A DNA stretch of 64,000 nt from Butyrivibrio fibrisolvens. GTDB taxonomy: Bacteria > Bacillota > Clostridia > Lachnospirales > Lachnospiraceae. Numbering within the stretch: position 1 is the stretch's first letter; each line of letters starts with the position of its first letter. A program made the translations under genes and the position numbers. The stretch spans positions 1,984,001 to 2,048,000 of the forward strand of contig NZ_CP065800.1 of NCBI RefSeq assembly GCF_023206215.1. The letters are read 5' to 3'. The notes under the pieces were generated by a model. It saw only the letters and a list, made by a program, of their open reading frames with translations, searched no databases and was not told where the DNA came from. Below are positions 16,193-26,836 of the stretch, piece by piece.

Positions 16193-17275
16193 ATGAGAAA
16201 GAAAAGCATTTCGATTTTATTGGCAGCAGTTATGACCGCATTGTGCGCATGTGGTGCAAATTCACAGGAGGATAAAGGTATGGGAGCAGAAAACAGTAAC
16301 GAAGAGATTAGCATGGAAGTAGCAAATAGTAGCGAAGAGAGCAGCGTGGCTACAGATAACAGCAGTGAAGACTTAAGCTCTTTTGCTTCAGGAATAAAGA
16401 CAGAGGATGACTCAGAAGGTGCTGACACAGAGTTCGTTCTTAACGATGAGATAGATGAAAGATGTCCATTACTAATCGAGTCAAAGCGCGGTGATGTAGA
16501 ATACGGCGAGTTCACACATGCAACTTATTATTCTGAAACCTGCGGACTGGAGAGGGGTTATAGCATACTTCTTCCTGCAGACTATAGCGAAGATAAGCAG
16601 TATCCGGTTTTATACCTTTTACATGGTATCTTTGGTAATGAGTATTCTTTTTCCTCAGATGGAGAGAATAGAATTAAAGAGATCGTAGGCAATATGGCGG
16701 CAGATGAGCTCATAGAAGAGACAATCGTTGTGTGCCCTAACATGTACGCAACATCTGATCCTAATCAGCAGCCTGGTTTTGATAGCGAGAGCGTTCTTCC
16801 TTACGATAACTTTATCAACGACCTTGTCAATGACCTTATGCCTCACATTGAGAGCGAGTATTCAGTCCTTACAGGTAGGGAAAATACTTATCTTGCAGGC
16901 TTTTCAATGGGCGGTCGAGAGACAATTTATATCACCCTTCAAAGACCTGAGCTTTTTGGCTATGTCTGTGCGATATCTGCAGCTCCGGGAATTGTTCCTA
17001 CAACAGACAAATTCATGACTCACGAAGGAATGATAGAAGAGAGCGAGATGAAATTTGCTGACGGTGCAGTAGAGCCGGAGGTATTCATTGTCTGCTGCGG
17101 TAGCAGGGATTCAGTAGTTGGAACATATCCAAAGCAGTATCATGAGCTTTTAGAAGCTAACGGCGCTGATCACATCTGGTACGAGATTACAGGCGCAGAT
17201 CATGATAATAATGCTATCAAGAGCGGTCTTTTCAATCTCTTCAAGCAGATCGCCTATGATAAGAGCAAGTCTTAA
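16193..17275 (+). CDS. Secreted esterase lipoprotein (esterase D / feruloyl-esterase type)
   Basis: 360 residues. A lipoprotein signal ends in LCAC (Cys20), followed by a Ser/Glu-rich linker to about residue 85. The rest is a PF00756 esterase: YPVLYLLHGIFGNEYSF, the nucleophile elbow GFSMGG and the catalytic His in GADHDNN. Members release ferulate or acetate from xylan. ATG 16193 is chosen because AAGGGG precedes it and the signal peptide begins there. A paralogue with the same layout lies at 25350-26480 on the other strand. It is followed by 200 bases of spacer interrupted by an insertion sequence. Confidence 0.83.
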   Translation: MRKKSISILLAAVMTALCACGANSQEDKGMGAENSNEEISMEVANSSEESSVATDNSSEDLSSFASGIKTEDDSEGADTEFVLNDEIDERCPLLIESKRGDVEYGEFTHATYYSETCGLERGYSILLPADYSEDKQYPVLYLLHGIFGNEYSFSSDGENRIKEIVGNMAADELIEETIVVCPNMYATSDPNQQPGFDSESVLPYDNFINDLVNDLMPHIESEYSVLTGRENTYLAGFSMGGRETIYITLQRPELFGYVCAISAAPGIVPTTDKFMTHEGMIEESEMKFADGAVEPEVFIVCCGSRDSVVGTYPKQYHELLEANGADHIWYEITGADHDNNAIKSGLFNLFKQIAYDKSKS

Positions 17276-17530
17276 ACTATAGTTCCCGATCAACTTTTCT
17301 AACCACGTTTCAACGACACCTCTGCAGGGCAGGAGATCTTAAATAGCTTGTAGCAATCATTCATGATCTTTGTTGCCTCTGTTGTCAGTTCGGCAAAATC
17401 TTACAAAGAATGATTACACAATTATAATTGAAATTCGATGGGATTTTGTGTCAAATACGGTATAATCCATTGAAAAGGGGCTGTCGCACTAAGTAATTAG
17501 TGCTCAGCTCCCTGTTTATGCCCAAAACAC

Positions 17531-17560
17531 AAAAACCAGGCTTCGAAAAGCCTGGTTTTT
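17531..17560. terminator. Insulating hairpin inside IS end
   Basis: A perfect 13-bp stem, AAAAACCAGGCTT-CGAA-AAGCCTGGTTTTT, 10 bases before the transposase ATG. It would block transcription entering from flanking genes, a common way for insertion sequences to limit their own activity. Confidence 0.8.
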
Positions 17561-17570
17561 GCTGTAAAAT

Positions 17571-19205
17571 ATGTTTATGCGACTAAACCAAATCTTACAA
17601 GGAGATTATACAGTATCTTCCTTGTATCATCAAATCAAACTTCCGCTAGACATAGAAATATCTATTCCATCTGATGATCCGGTACGCCTGGTTAGTGCAT
17701 TTGTGGAGGAGATGAATCTTTCTGATCTTTATGAGACTTATGACAGAATCAGAAAGAGTCAGGCCTCACCGCGTCAGATGCTTAAGATTGTTATCTATGC
17801 AGCAATGAACAGAATCTATTCCAGTCGTGATATTGAATCATCCTGCAAAAGAGATATCAATTTCATGTATCTTCTTGAAGGTGCACCCGCACCCGATCAT
17901 TCTACATTAGCAAGATTTATTTCCCTACATCTCTCACAATGTTCAAAGTCTGTAATGTCGCAGGTTGGAACTATACTTCTGGATCTTGGAGAGATATCAG
18001 GTGAGAATATATTTATCGATGGAACAAAGATTGAATCTGTTGCCAACAAATATACTTTTGTATGGAAAAAAGCCGTGACCAAGAACATGGCTAAACTTGC
18101 AGAGAAAATCTGTATGTTCTGTGCGGAATGCGAAGAACTCTATGATTTTAAGGTTGTATATAAAGACCAGATATCACTTCGCACTTTGAAACGATTAAGA
18201 AAGAAGCTTTACAAGATCAAAAAAGATGAGGCTATCGAGTTTGTACATGGCATTGGTAAAAGGAAAACAATGCTTCAACGCTCAATCGAAAAACTTGAAG
18301 AATATACAGAAAAGCTTAAAGAATACACAAACAAGCTTTATAAATGTGGCAGACGAAATAGCTATTCTAAAACGGATAACGATGCCACTTTCATGAGAAT
18401 GAAAGAAGACGCTATGCTTAATGGTCAGCTTAAACCTGCATACAACCTGCAGCATGGTGTTGATGCAGAATATGTAACCTGGCTCGGCATTTACCCGAAT
18501 CCAACAGATACTCTTACTCTGATACCTTTCCTAAAAGATATGGAAGAACATCTTCCCTTCAAATATAAAAACATAGTTGCTGATGCCGGTTATGAAAGTG
18601 AAGAGAATTATGTTTTCATTGAAAACAACGATCAGACCGGATATATAAAACCACAGAATTATGAACTGTCAAAAACAAGAAAGTTCAAAAAAGATATCAG
18701 TAAACGAGAAAACATGGACTATGATTCTGAAACTGACAGTTATACTTGCAAGAATGGAAAAAAGCTCTTAGCTGTATCCAAAAGAAAACAAAAGACAGCG
18801 ACCAGTTACCAACGTGAAGTAACAATATATGAGTGTGAAAGTTGCCATGAATGCCCATTCAAGAAAGACTGCATAAAAGGCAATAACTGTAAAACTCCAT
18901 TTGAAGATAGGAAAAAGGTTCTTTCTGTATCAAGAAAAATGGAAGAAAAACGTGCAGAATGTCTTGAACGAATAACTAGTGATTATGGAACACAGCTACG
19001 AATGAACCGTAGCATACAAGCAGAAGGTTCGTTTGCAAACGTGAAAGAAGATATGAATTTCAGACGATACCTTTATAAAGGAAGTGAGAATGTTCTGGCA
19101 CAGAGTACACTTTTGGCAATAGCTTTTGACATCAACAAACTCCACCATAAGATTATGTCTGAGCGAACCGGAACACATCTATTTGAACTGAAAAAAGTGT
19201 CATAA
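17571..19205 (+). CDS. IS1182-family transposase
   Basis: 544 residues. The N-terminal DUF772 helical domain (residues about 25-130; LVSAFVEEMNLSDLYETYD, DINFMYLLEGAPAPDHSTLARF) is followed by a DDE nuclease domain with Asp in IFIDGTKIES, Asp in NIVADAGYES and Glu in QAEGSFANVKED. A Cys-rich zinc-finger-like insert (YECESCHECPFKKDC) precedes the last catalytic residue. All three acidic residues and the length are intact, so it could be active. No ribosome site precedes either ATG (17571 or 17577), suggesting weak translation. Confidence 0.9.
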   Translation: MFMRLNQILQGDYTVSSLYHQIKLPLDIEISIPSDDPVRLVSAFVEEMNLSDLYETYDRIRKSQASPRQMLKIVIYAAMNRIYSSRDIESSCKRDINFMYLLEGAPAPDHSTLARFISLHLSQCSKSVMSQVGTILLDLGEISGENIFIDGTKIESVANKYTFVWKKAVTKNMAKLAEKICMFCAECEELYDFKVVYKDQISLRTLKRLRKKLYKIKKDEAIEFVHGIGKRKTMLQRSIEKLEEYTEKLKEYTNKLYKCGRRNSYSKTDNDATFMRMKEDAMLNGQLKPAYNLQHGVDAEYVTWLGIYPNPTDTLTLIPFLKDMEEHLPFKYKNIVADAGYESEENYVFIENNDQTGYIKPQNYELSKTRKFKKDISKRENMDYDSETDSYTCKNGKKLLAVSKRKQKTATSYQREVTIYECESCHECPFKKDCIKGNNCKTPFEDRKKVLSVSRKMEEKRAECLERITSDYGTQLRMNRSIQAEGSFANVKEDMNFRRYLYKGSENVLAQSTLLAIAFDINKLHHKIMSERTGTHLFELKKVS

Positions 19206-19422
19206 ATTTTGAATTTTAAAATAAAAAATTTGTATCAGCGTCGATAATTCAATCGGCTTATTAAAGTACGCCCAAAGACAGAGTATATAAAAAATATATA
19301 GTAAAAAAGCCGTTTTTAAGGCATGAAAAAGGGGCCTCGCCCAGATGATCAAATCATCTAGTGCGACAGCCCCTCTTTTACAATCTATTGAATCAGAGAT
19401 TCATGATTATGAATTTTTTAAT

Positions 19423-19466
19423 CTCATGTCGCGAGTAAAGTGAGCTACTAATGGTTCCAATTGATG
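19423..19466 (-). repeat. Intergenic repeat family, copy 2
   Basis: Reverse-orientation relative of 1657-1700 (shared GTCGCGAGTAAAG and CTAATGGTTC). Confidence 0.6.
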
Positions 19467-19486
19467 AAGCTTGCGACATCAATTGG
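19457..19486. repeat. 10-bp perfect hairpin after pectinesterase
   Basis: CCAATTGATG-N10-CATCAATTGG, followed on the plus strand by TTTT. It lies 18 bases beyond the stop of the leftward pectinesterase gene and may end or protect that transcript. It overlaps the repeat at 19423-19466. Confidence 0.5.
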
Positions 19487-19504
19487 TTTTGTATATGGAA
19501 GTCT

Positions 19505-22500
19505 TCAAGCTTTTTCTTCGCGTTCCTGCATCTCGATGATGAATATTACCATGCAGCATGCAAGCATGATGATTGCAAGGTGTGCTGCGATAGAGGAACT
19601 ATCACCTGTAGAAGCAAGTCTTCTTCCTGAGATACTGCTGTCGCTATTTGAAGCAGATGTTCCATCTTCGGAAGGTGTTACTGAAGTGTTAACAGTAGCT
19701 GTATCCTGATCTCTGGAAGCTCCAAGTACAGCGCTTTCGTTTGTTGATGCTGGGCTGCTTTCAACATTAGATGTCTCGTTATTATTCTGAGTAGCAGAAG
19801 CACTTCCTTCAGAAGCTGTATTAGAAGCTGTCTGAGTTGCGGATGCACTTCCTGTGTTAGCAGCATTACCGGAAGCAGTAGTATTACCTGCTACAGCTGT
19901 GTTAGAGCTGTTTGATCCTGAAGCTTCAGTAGAACCGGTAGAGCTTTCATTAGAAGCCTCAGTAGAGCCTGTTGAGCTTTCATTAGAAGCCTCAGTGGAG
20001 CCAGTTGAGCTTTCATTAGAAGCTTCAGTAGAGCCTGTTGAGCTTTCATTAGAAGCTTCAGTAGAGCCTGTTGAACTTTCGTTAGAAGCTCCTGTATTAG
20101 CATTTGCAGGATCATCACTAGGATCATTTTCAGGATCAACTACTGGCTTTGGCTCCGGAGTAACTATACTAACTGATGTAAGAGTAGGCTCCCAGCCAAG
20201 CAGCTTAGTATAACCTGCAAAGGTAAGACCAAGCTCTTCAAGATCTTCTATGTTCTCATAAATAGTACTGATATTATTAGTGCCATCAGCAGTTTTTCTT
20301 TCCTTTACGACTTCAAGTGTGTTTGAATCATAAGTATTGAATTCTCTATATGTTACAGTATAAGGCTCTCTGCCACTCATCTTGAACCAGCCGTCCTTGT
20401 GGATAGTAACACCTCTTGAGATAGTTGTATTACTAAATGTAACCATGGTCTTGGTATCCCAAGGTCTTCCGAGATAGCTTGCGCCAAGTTTTTTGCCGCT
20501 ATTAGAAATAGCTACTTTAGACTCTGCTATAAATGGATCAGAAACATCTGAAGTTGTAGTAGTATTAGGACCAGTAATAGTGCAGTCTTCAAAGAGGTAT
20601 CCGTATGTAGAACCTTCGCCTCTTGCAGCTGTGATATATGAGTGCTTCTTGGCACCATCTGAGTAGCCTTCAAAGTGAAGCTCGCAGTTTTTGAATGCCC
20701 AGTCGCCATATCCGAAGATATAGTCAGTATTACCAGATATCTTACTATCTATGAAGTAGCCACGTGTTCCAGGACCTGTATAAAGTGTATCCTGGCTTCC
20801 AAGAACTGTTACGTTATAGAACTCTGCATCGGCAGCTTCTATAGCAAGTGCGGTAGCTCTCTCTGTAGCTGCTACGCATGTTACATCTGCGCCTTCTTTT
20901 CTTTCGAAAGAAGTCTTTGAGTCGCCATATGCTGCGGCGTTAAGTGTTACGCCGTCTTCAAGCTCTTCTTCAGTCATATAGAGGTTGAAGGAGTTCTCGA
21001 AAGTGATACCGCTTGCTTTGAAGCCTGTTGCATTCTTCTTGACATATGTTGAAGCGCCCCACTTAGTAACAGTTCCCTTAGAAGTCTGGTTGTAAGCTGC
21101 CTCTTCATCATAATATCCGTTCTTGGCACTATAATAGGTATAGCCGATTCCATAGTACCATGTAAGCTTAACATCGCCGTCTGCAAGAAGAGTTACATTA
21201 GGTGTGTTTATAACAATCTGTTCTCTGTATGTTCCGGCATTTATCTGAACTACTACGCGATGGTCACCGGTTCTTGTGTTAGTGATAGCATCGATAGCTT
21301 CCTGAACTGTATCGAAATTGTAGTCTCTGCCGTCTGTATATCCTACGTATACTCTGTCTGCATCGCCTACTGTGATGTCAGATTTCTTTTTACCAAAATA
21401 GAGGTCTCTTGTAGTATCTTCGCCTGCTACAGTAACTGTAGTAGAAGTTGTGTATTTAGTATTAGATACCTTGACTTTGTAAGTACCGTCTCTAAGACTT
21501 ACTTCATATCCTGCGTTATCAGCCAGAACAGTTGCCTCATACTTAGCCTTATCCTTGGTATTTACAAATGTAAGTGTTCCAAGATCTGCATCTGCAGTAA
21601 GGCCTATGAACTTACCTGTTACCTTGTAAGAGTTAATAAGTGTTGCAACAAAATCATAACCAGAGAGTTCATCATCTTCAGAAACAGTTATCTTGTTATC
21701 TGCAGCGATCTCATAATCAGGGCAGTCTGTAAGAGATACAGTGTATTCTATACCAGGTACTACGTTAATGCCTTCATATGATCCGTCTTTTGCAAGAGTT
21801 ACTGAAACTTTATTATTTTTAGAATCAGTAAATGTGATCTGTGACTTGTTTTTCTCAATATATTCTTCGTCAATTCCTGTTACAGTGCCGCTTATAGCTA
21901 CTGTAGATGCCTTGATTATAGTGATGTCATGAGTTGATGTACCAGAAGCAACTGTATTAGTGCTGTCACTTACATCATATCCTACAGGTCCTACGATGCT
22001 GATGCTGTAGCTATGACCGTTTTTGAGGTATACTGCGTATTTGTCATTATTATAGTCGATATCAGCGTATACGCTTCCTACACTTTCATCATCTGTACAT
22101 GTAAAAAGAAATTTATAATCATCAGAAAGTGACTGTCCATCTTCGAAACTGATGTTTCCTGAAAGGACGCTCTGGCTCTTATTTCCTTTTACAATTCTGT
22201 AAAAATCAGGCTTGCCGCCATTGGTATTCTCTGTATAGATTGTGTATGTACCGCTTGTAGTAGCAGTGAATGTATAGGATGCAGGACTTCCCGCATTTAA
22301 TGTAAATGTCTCATCCTGAGAACCGTCAGCTGACTTGAAGTGAGCTGTCTCTGTTGTGGCTGTGGCAGAAGAGCTGAACTTAACTCCCATATAAAGAGTA
22401 AAAGTATCGCCCTGCTCAACGTTTGCTATTGTGATGTATCTGCTAGTAGGAGCTCCCTTCTTGATAGAAGTCTTACCATTACCGTAGTAATAACCTGATG

Positions 22501-24145
22501 ATGTGTAGTCATCAAATGAGTAGATACCTTTTTTATTAGTTGCTTGATAGGTCTTACCTTCAATGCTTGTTGCTGTATAGAATCTGTCGCCTTTGCCCAT
22601 ATAAAGAGTAAGGTCGCCAAAAGATACAGAAGTATTTGAAGTTACGCTGGATGTCTTAGTATTGCCCTTGCTGTCAGTGTATGAACCGATTGAACTGATG
22701 TTTTCGATGTCTTTGGTAGAGATCATGTCTGTGGCACCTTCGATGCCTGATGCCTGACCACCAAAATCCCATACGGATATATCGCCGTTTCCTTTATCAT
22801 CAAGTGCTGACTTGGGATATTCGATCTCGATGCTGTAGAGATAGATCTTGCCTGTTGCAAGAAGAGTTACATAGCCGTAGCCCTTACCTGTGTATTCGTA
22901 TGTATCTCCTGAGAGGAGCTTGGTCTCTCCATCTGCAAGGAAAGATGAACCGTTATCATAATAAGTTACCTTAAGAGTTCCTGCTCTGTTAAAAGGAACT
23001 ACTATAAGAGTTGTGTCATTGACAAGTGCGTCATCCTTAGAATCATTATCTCTGGGCTCGAACTTACCTGTAGATGCATCAATATAAAGTTCCTTATAGC
23101 TTCCTGTTTTACCTTCGTATTTGACATATGATTCTGCGTCATATTCTGTGAAGTCCCAGGTATAATTCTTAACAGGATATGAGAAGAACTTAGTATAGTC
23201 TGTTTCTTCCGGCTCTGTGACCTCGGGTTCTTCAGCTTCCTTCTTGGATATTGTAAGGCTCTGAAGATATGTAGAATTGTCATCTGCAGCATTTATTGTA
23301 AGCTTTACAAGTGCAGCCTGATCACCACTATATTCATAGGTGTATGTGAATTGATGATTAGCCCCTGTTATCTCGGCACTTGTTATATCAGAATCTGCTC
23401 CGTCGCCAGCTATGCTGAGTTCAAGATTATAGTTATTCTCATATGCAAGAATGGTGATAACAGAGTTTGCAGGAACTGCAAAATATAATACTGTTCCGGC
23501 GTTGAACTGTCCCCATGATGCACCATTAGGAGCGTATTTGCCGGCTGTAGTGGTATCTATATATAAGTTATTATATAAAAGATGATCTACATCTACAGAT
23601 GAACCATACTGTACTGTCTGATTTATTCCATTAGTAGAAAAATCCCATGAAGTATAATCTGCTTTTGAAACATCAACAGGGATCTCATTAGCTGCATCAT
23701 CTGCTGTGTTATCAGAAGCTTTTGCTTCTTTCTCTGAACCGTTAGCGCTCTTATCTTTATCAGCGCTGGATTTATCAGATTCAGATTCTGCATTAGCTTC
23801 GCCATTATTAGAATCAGAAGTATCATCGCCTGCAGCATCATCTGCTGTAGCTGTTGTATCGCCATTAGAAACGCTATTATCAGATCCTTTATTGCTATCT
23901 GTCTGATCGTTAGCTGCAGTGCTTTCGCCTGATCCTGTATCAGAAGAGGAGCCTTTTTCAGCCTCTGAATCCGTTACATTGCCGGAAGTATTATCTGCTG
24001 GCACAGCTTGTGTATTTGTAGTTTCAGTTTGCTGATCATTTTCCTGCGCCATGCTCTTTACAACATTGCCGCCAAGAAGTGTCATAGATAGAAGCGCTGC
24101 GAGTATAAAACTTTGAACGCGCTTACTGCTAGAATTCTTTTTCAT
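19505..24145 (-). CDS. Giant wall-anchored pectinesterase (CE8) with accessory domains
   Basis: 1546 residues. Residues 1-36 are a Sec signal peptide, followed by a Ser/Thr/Asp/Asn-rich linker to about 190. Then come three related beta-domains that each open with a WDF motif (near residues 195, 355 and 480), which look like carbohydrate-binding modules, and several Ig- or carboxypeptidase-regulatory-like beta-domains to about 920. Residues about 930-1265 are the CE8 pectin methylesterase, with the catalytic motifs GSQDTLY and GNTDYIFG and the YLGRPW signature. The tail has five 11-residue repeats (about 1354-1408), a Ser/Thr/Ala-rich spacer, then LASTGD, a membrane helix and REEKA, a variant sortase signal. 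It would sit on the cell wall and remove methyl groups from pectin. The start at 24145 is set by the signal peptide and AGG site. Confidence 0.9.
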   Translation of the reverse strand: MKKNSSSKRVQSFILAALLSMTLLGGNVVKSMAQENDQQTETTNTQAVPADNTSGNVTDSEAEKGSSSDTGSGESTAANDQTDSNKGSDNSVSNGDTTATADDAAGDDTSDSNNGEANAESESDKSSADKDKSANGSEKEAKASDNTADDAANEIPVDVSKADYTSWDFSTNGINQTVQYGSSVDVDHLLYNNLYIDTTTAGKYAPNGASWGQFNAGTVLYFAVPANSVITILAYENNYNLELSIAGDGADSDITSAEITGANHQFTYTYEYSGDQAALVKLTINAADDNSTYLQSLTISKKEAEEPEVTEPEETDYTKFFSYPVKNYTWDFTEYDAESYVKYEGKTGSYKELYIDASTGKFEPRDNDSKDDALVNDTTLIVVPFNRAGTLKVTYYDNGSSFLADGETKLLSGDTYEYTGKGYGYVTLLATGKIYLYSIEIEYPKSALDDKGNGDISVWDFGGQASGIEGATDMISTKDIENISSIGSYTDSKGNTKTSSVTSNTSVSFGDLTLYMGKGDRFYTATSIEGKTYQATNKKGIYSFDDYTSSGYYYGNGKTSIKKGAPTSRYITIANVEQGDTFTLYMGVKFSSSATATTETAHFKSADGSQDETFTLNAGSPASYTFTATTSGTYTIYTENTNGGKPDFYRIVKGNKSQSVLSGNISFEDGQSLSDDYKFLFTCTDDESVGSVYADIDYNNDKYAVYLKNGHSYSISIVGPVGYDVSDSTNTVASGTSTHDITIIKASTVAISGTVTGIDEEYIEKNKSQITFTDSKNNKVSVTLAKDGSYEGINVVPGIEYTVSLTDCPDYEIAADNKITVSEDDELSGYDFVATLINSYKVTGKFIGLTADADLGTLTFVNTKDKAKYEATVLADNAGYEVSLRDGTYKVKVSNTKYTTSTTVTVAGEDTTRDLYFGKKKSDITVGDADRVYVGYTDGRDYNFDTVQEAIDAITNTRTGDHRVVVQINAGTYREQIVINTPNVTLLADGDVKLTWYYGIGYTYYSAKNGYYDEEAAYNQTSKGTVTKWGASTYVKKNATGFKASGITFENSFNLYMTEEELEDGVTLNAAAYGDSKTSFERKEGADVTCVAATERATALAIEAADAEFYNVTVLGSQDTLYTGPGTRGYFIDSKISGNTDYIFGYGDWAFKNCELHFEGYSDGAKKHSYITAARGEGSTYGYLFEDCTITGPNTTTTSDVSDPFIAESKVAISNSGKKLGASYLGRPWDTKTMVTFSNTTISRGVTIHKDGWFKMSGREPYTVTYREFNTYDSNTLEVVKERKTADGTNNISTIYENIEDLEELGLTFAGYTKLLGWEPTLTSVSIVTPEPKPVVDPENDPSDDPANANTGASNESSTGSTEASNESSTGSTEASNESSTGSTEASNESSTGSTEASNESSTGSTEASGSNSSNTAVAGNTTASGNAANTGSASATQTASNTASEGSASATQNNNETSNVESSPASTNESAVLGASRDQDTATVNTSVTPSEDGTSASNSDSSISGRRLASTGDSSSIAAHLAIIMLACCMVIFIIEMQEREEKA
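19920..20084 (-). repeat. Five in-frame 33-bp tandem repeats
   Basis: Five copies of a 33-bp unit inside the pectinesterase gene, each encoding ASNESSTGSTE-type 11-residue repeats in the wall-spanning stalk. Copies differ by only a few bases, mostly third positions, so copy number may vary between strains. Confidence 0.9.
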
Positions 24146-24294
24146 AAACAACCTGCTTTTCCGGATGTAAATCCTTTTATTTGTGGAAGCCCTTACATTG
24201 GGGGGACAAGCCACGATGGCCATAATATCAAAAAGGGTATCATCATTATTAGCATATTTTTAACTATTTTTGTAAGAGCTTTCATTCATGCGGC

Positions 24295-24320
24295 GAAACT
24301 CGCACTAATACTAGAGTTTC
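24295..24320. promoter_or_regulatory. Candidate operator upstream of pectinesterase
   Basis: GAAACTC-N12-GAGTTTC dyad, 150 bases upstream of the leftward pectinesterase start and 142 bases upstream of the rightward yfcE-like start. No other structure is seen in the 316-base gap 24146-24461. Confidence 0.3.
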
Positions 24321-24461
24321 CAAACAAAAAATTTTTGATCCCTTTGAAATATAGTATTATGTAAGTGCAAAACAAAAGCTGACATCTCATTCATATAAAC
24401 AGCCAACCATGTAAAGGCTGCTATATTACTGATGTTATAAGGCATGAAGAAGGAGGAAACT

Positions 24462-25025
24462 ATGAGATATTTTATTGCCAGTGATATTCACGGTTCATAT
24501 TATTGGGCTGATAAGATGATGGATAGATTTGCAGGTTCAGGTGCAGAGCGCATGATATGCCTTGGAGATATACTCTACCATGGTCCTAGGAATGATCTTC
24601 CAAGAGACTATGAACCTAAGAAAGTTATAGAACTTATGAATTCTATCAAAGACCGTATATGGGCTGTTCGCGGCAACTGCGAAGCAGAAGTTGATCAGAT
24701 GGTACTGGAATTCCCTGTCCTTGCTGATTATGCGATACTGGCTCTGGGCGGTCATACATTTTTTGCTACACATGGACATCTGTATGATGAAAACAAAAAG
24801 CCCCCGCTATCAGCAGGTGATGTCCTGCTACATGGACATACACACCTGCCGGTATGCGAGAAGCTTGTATTAAATGATAAGGGTGAATACTTCTATCACT
24901 TAAACCCTGGCTCTGTCTCTATACCAAAAGGCGGCAATCCCAATAGCTATGCGGTCTTAGATGACAATGTATTCATTATATACGATTTTGAAGGCAATGT
25001 AGTAAAAGATATTAATCTCCACTGA
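24462..25025 (+). CDS. yfcE: YfcE-family phosphodiesterase
   Basis: 187 residues, a calcineurin-type metallophosphoesterase with all five metal motifs: ASDIHG, CLGDILYHG, RGNCE, ATHGH and LHGHTH. E. coli YfcE hydrolyses phosphodiester bonds in vitro; its natural substrate is not settled. ATG 24462 follows AAGGAGGAAAC. It is monocistronic, with a large palindrome after its stop. Confidence 0.9.
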   Translation: MRYFIASDIHGSYYWADKMMDRFAGSGAERMICLGDILYHGPRNDLPRDYEPKKVIELMNSIKDRIWAVRGNCEAEVDQMVLEFPVLADYAILALGGHTFFATHGHLYDENKKPPLSAGDVLLHGHTHLPVCEKLVLNDKGEYFYHLNPGSVSIPKGGNPNSYAVLDDNVFIIYDFEGNVVKDINLH

Positions 25026-25066
25026 TTGTATGAATTATAGATATATTAACGCAGACTACTTACTCA

Positions 25067-25330
25067 GAAGAACCTGCATCACCAAAGGCTTTACAGAGGT
25101 GGGAAGTATATAGATCATTGCTACACTTTTTAATCGTTTTATAAAATTCATGAGCGTGATAGATGGAAATTTTTATTCTGACCGGGGTCCACATGTTTGA
25201 GCGAAGCGAGTTTGGACCCCAGAATAAAAATCTCCAGATATCATGCCATGAATTTATGAAACGATTAAAAGTGTGGCAAAGATCTATATACTGCCCACCC
25301 CTGTAAAGGCTTTGGTGATGCAGGTTCTTC
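25067..25330. repeat. 264-bp near-perfect palindrome between convergent genes
   Basis: Arms of about 120 bases (25067-25191 and 25213-25330) align as reverse complements with roughly 14 differences, including two or three small gaps. The outer ends are GAAGAACCTGCATCACCAAA and its complement, and the inner ends are GGGGTCCA / TGGACCCC. The loop, about 21 bases, contains GCGAAGC, a known very stable mini-hairpin. No open reading frame is evident. It fills the gap between the yfcE-like gene and the esterase, and would act at least as a bidirectional transcription barrier. Confidence 0.92.
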
Positions 25331-25349
25331 CGATTGGCAGCCTGAAACT

Positions 25350-26836
<1,487 letters not shown>

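Larger units (their letters stand above)
17477..19373 (+). mobile_element. IS1182-family insertion sequence
   Basis: An approximately 1.9-kb element with perfect 15-bp terminal inverted repeats GGGGCTGTCGCACTA / TAGTGCGACAGCCCC and one transposase gene that is intact throughout. No convincing target-site duplication is visible beyond similar A/T-rich flanks (TTGAAAA left, TCTTTTA right). Its right end also contains the small dyad GATGAT-CAA-ATCATC. Confidence 0.88.

Noticed and set aside
17477..19373. A target-site duplication for the insertion sequence
   Set aside because: The flanks are both A/T-rich but no exact direct repeat longer than three bases can be aligned next to the 15-bp ends.
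19854..20213. 119-codon repetitive frame opposite the pectinesterase stalk
   Set aside because: A by-product of the 33-bp repeats, which stay open in several frames; the true frame is the surface protein.
25067..25330. Retron or toxin-antitoxin RNA
   Set aside because: No reverse transcriptase or toxin-like frame lies nearby; only a long symmetrical palindrome is visible.
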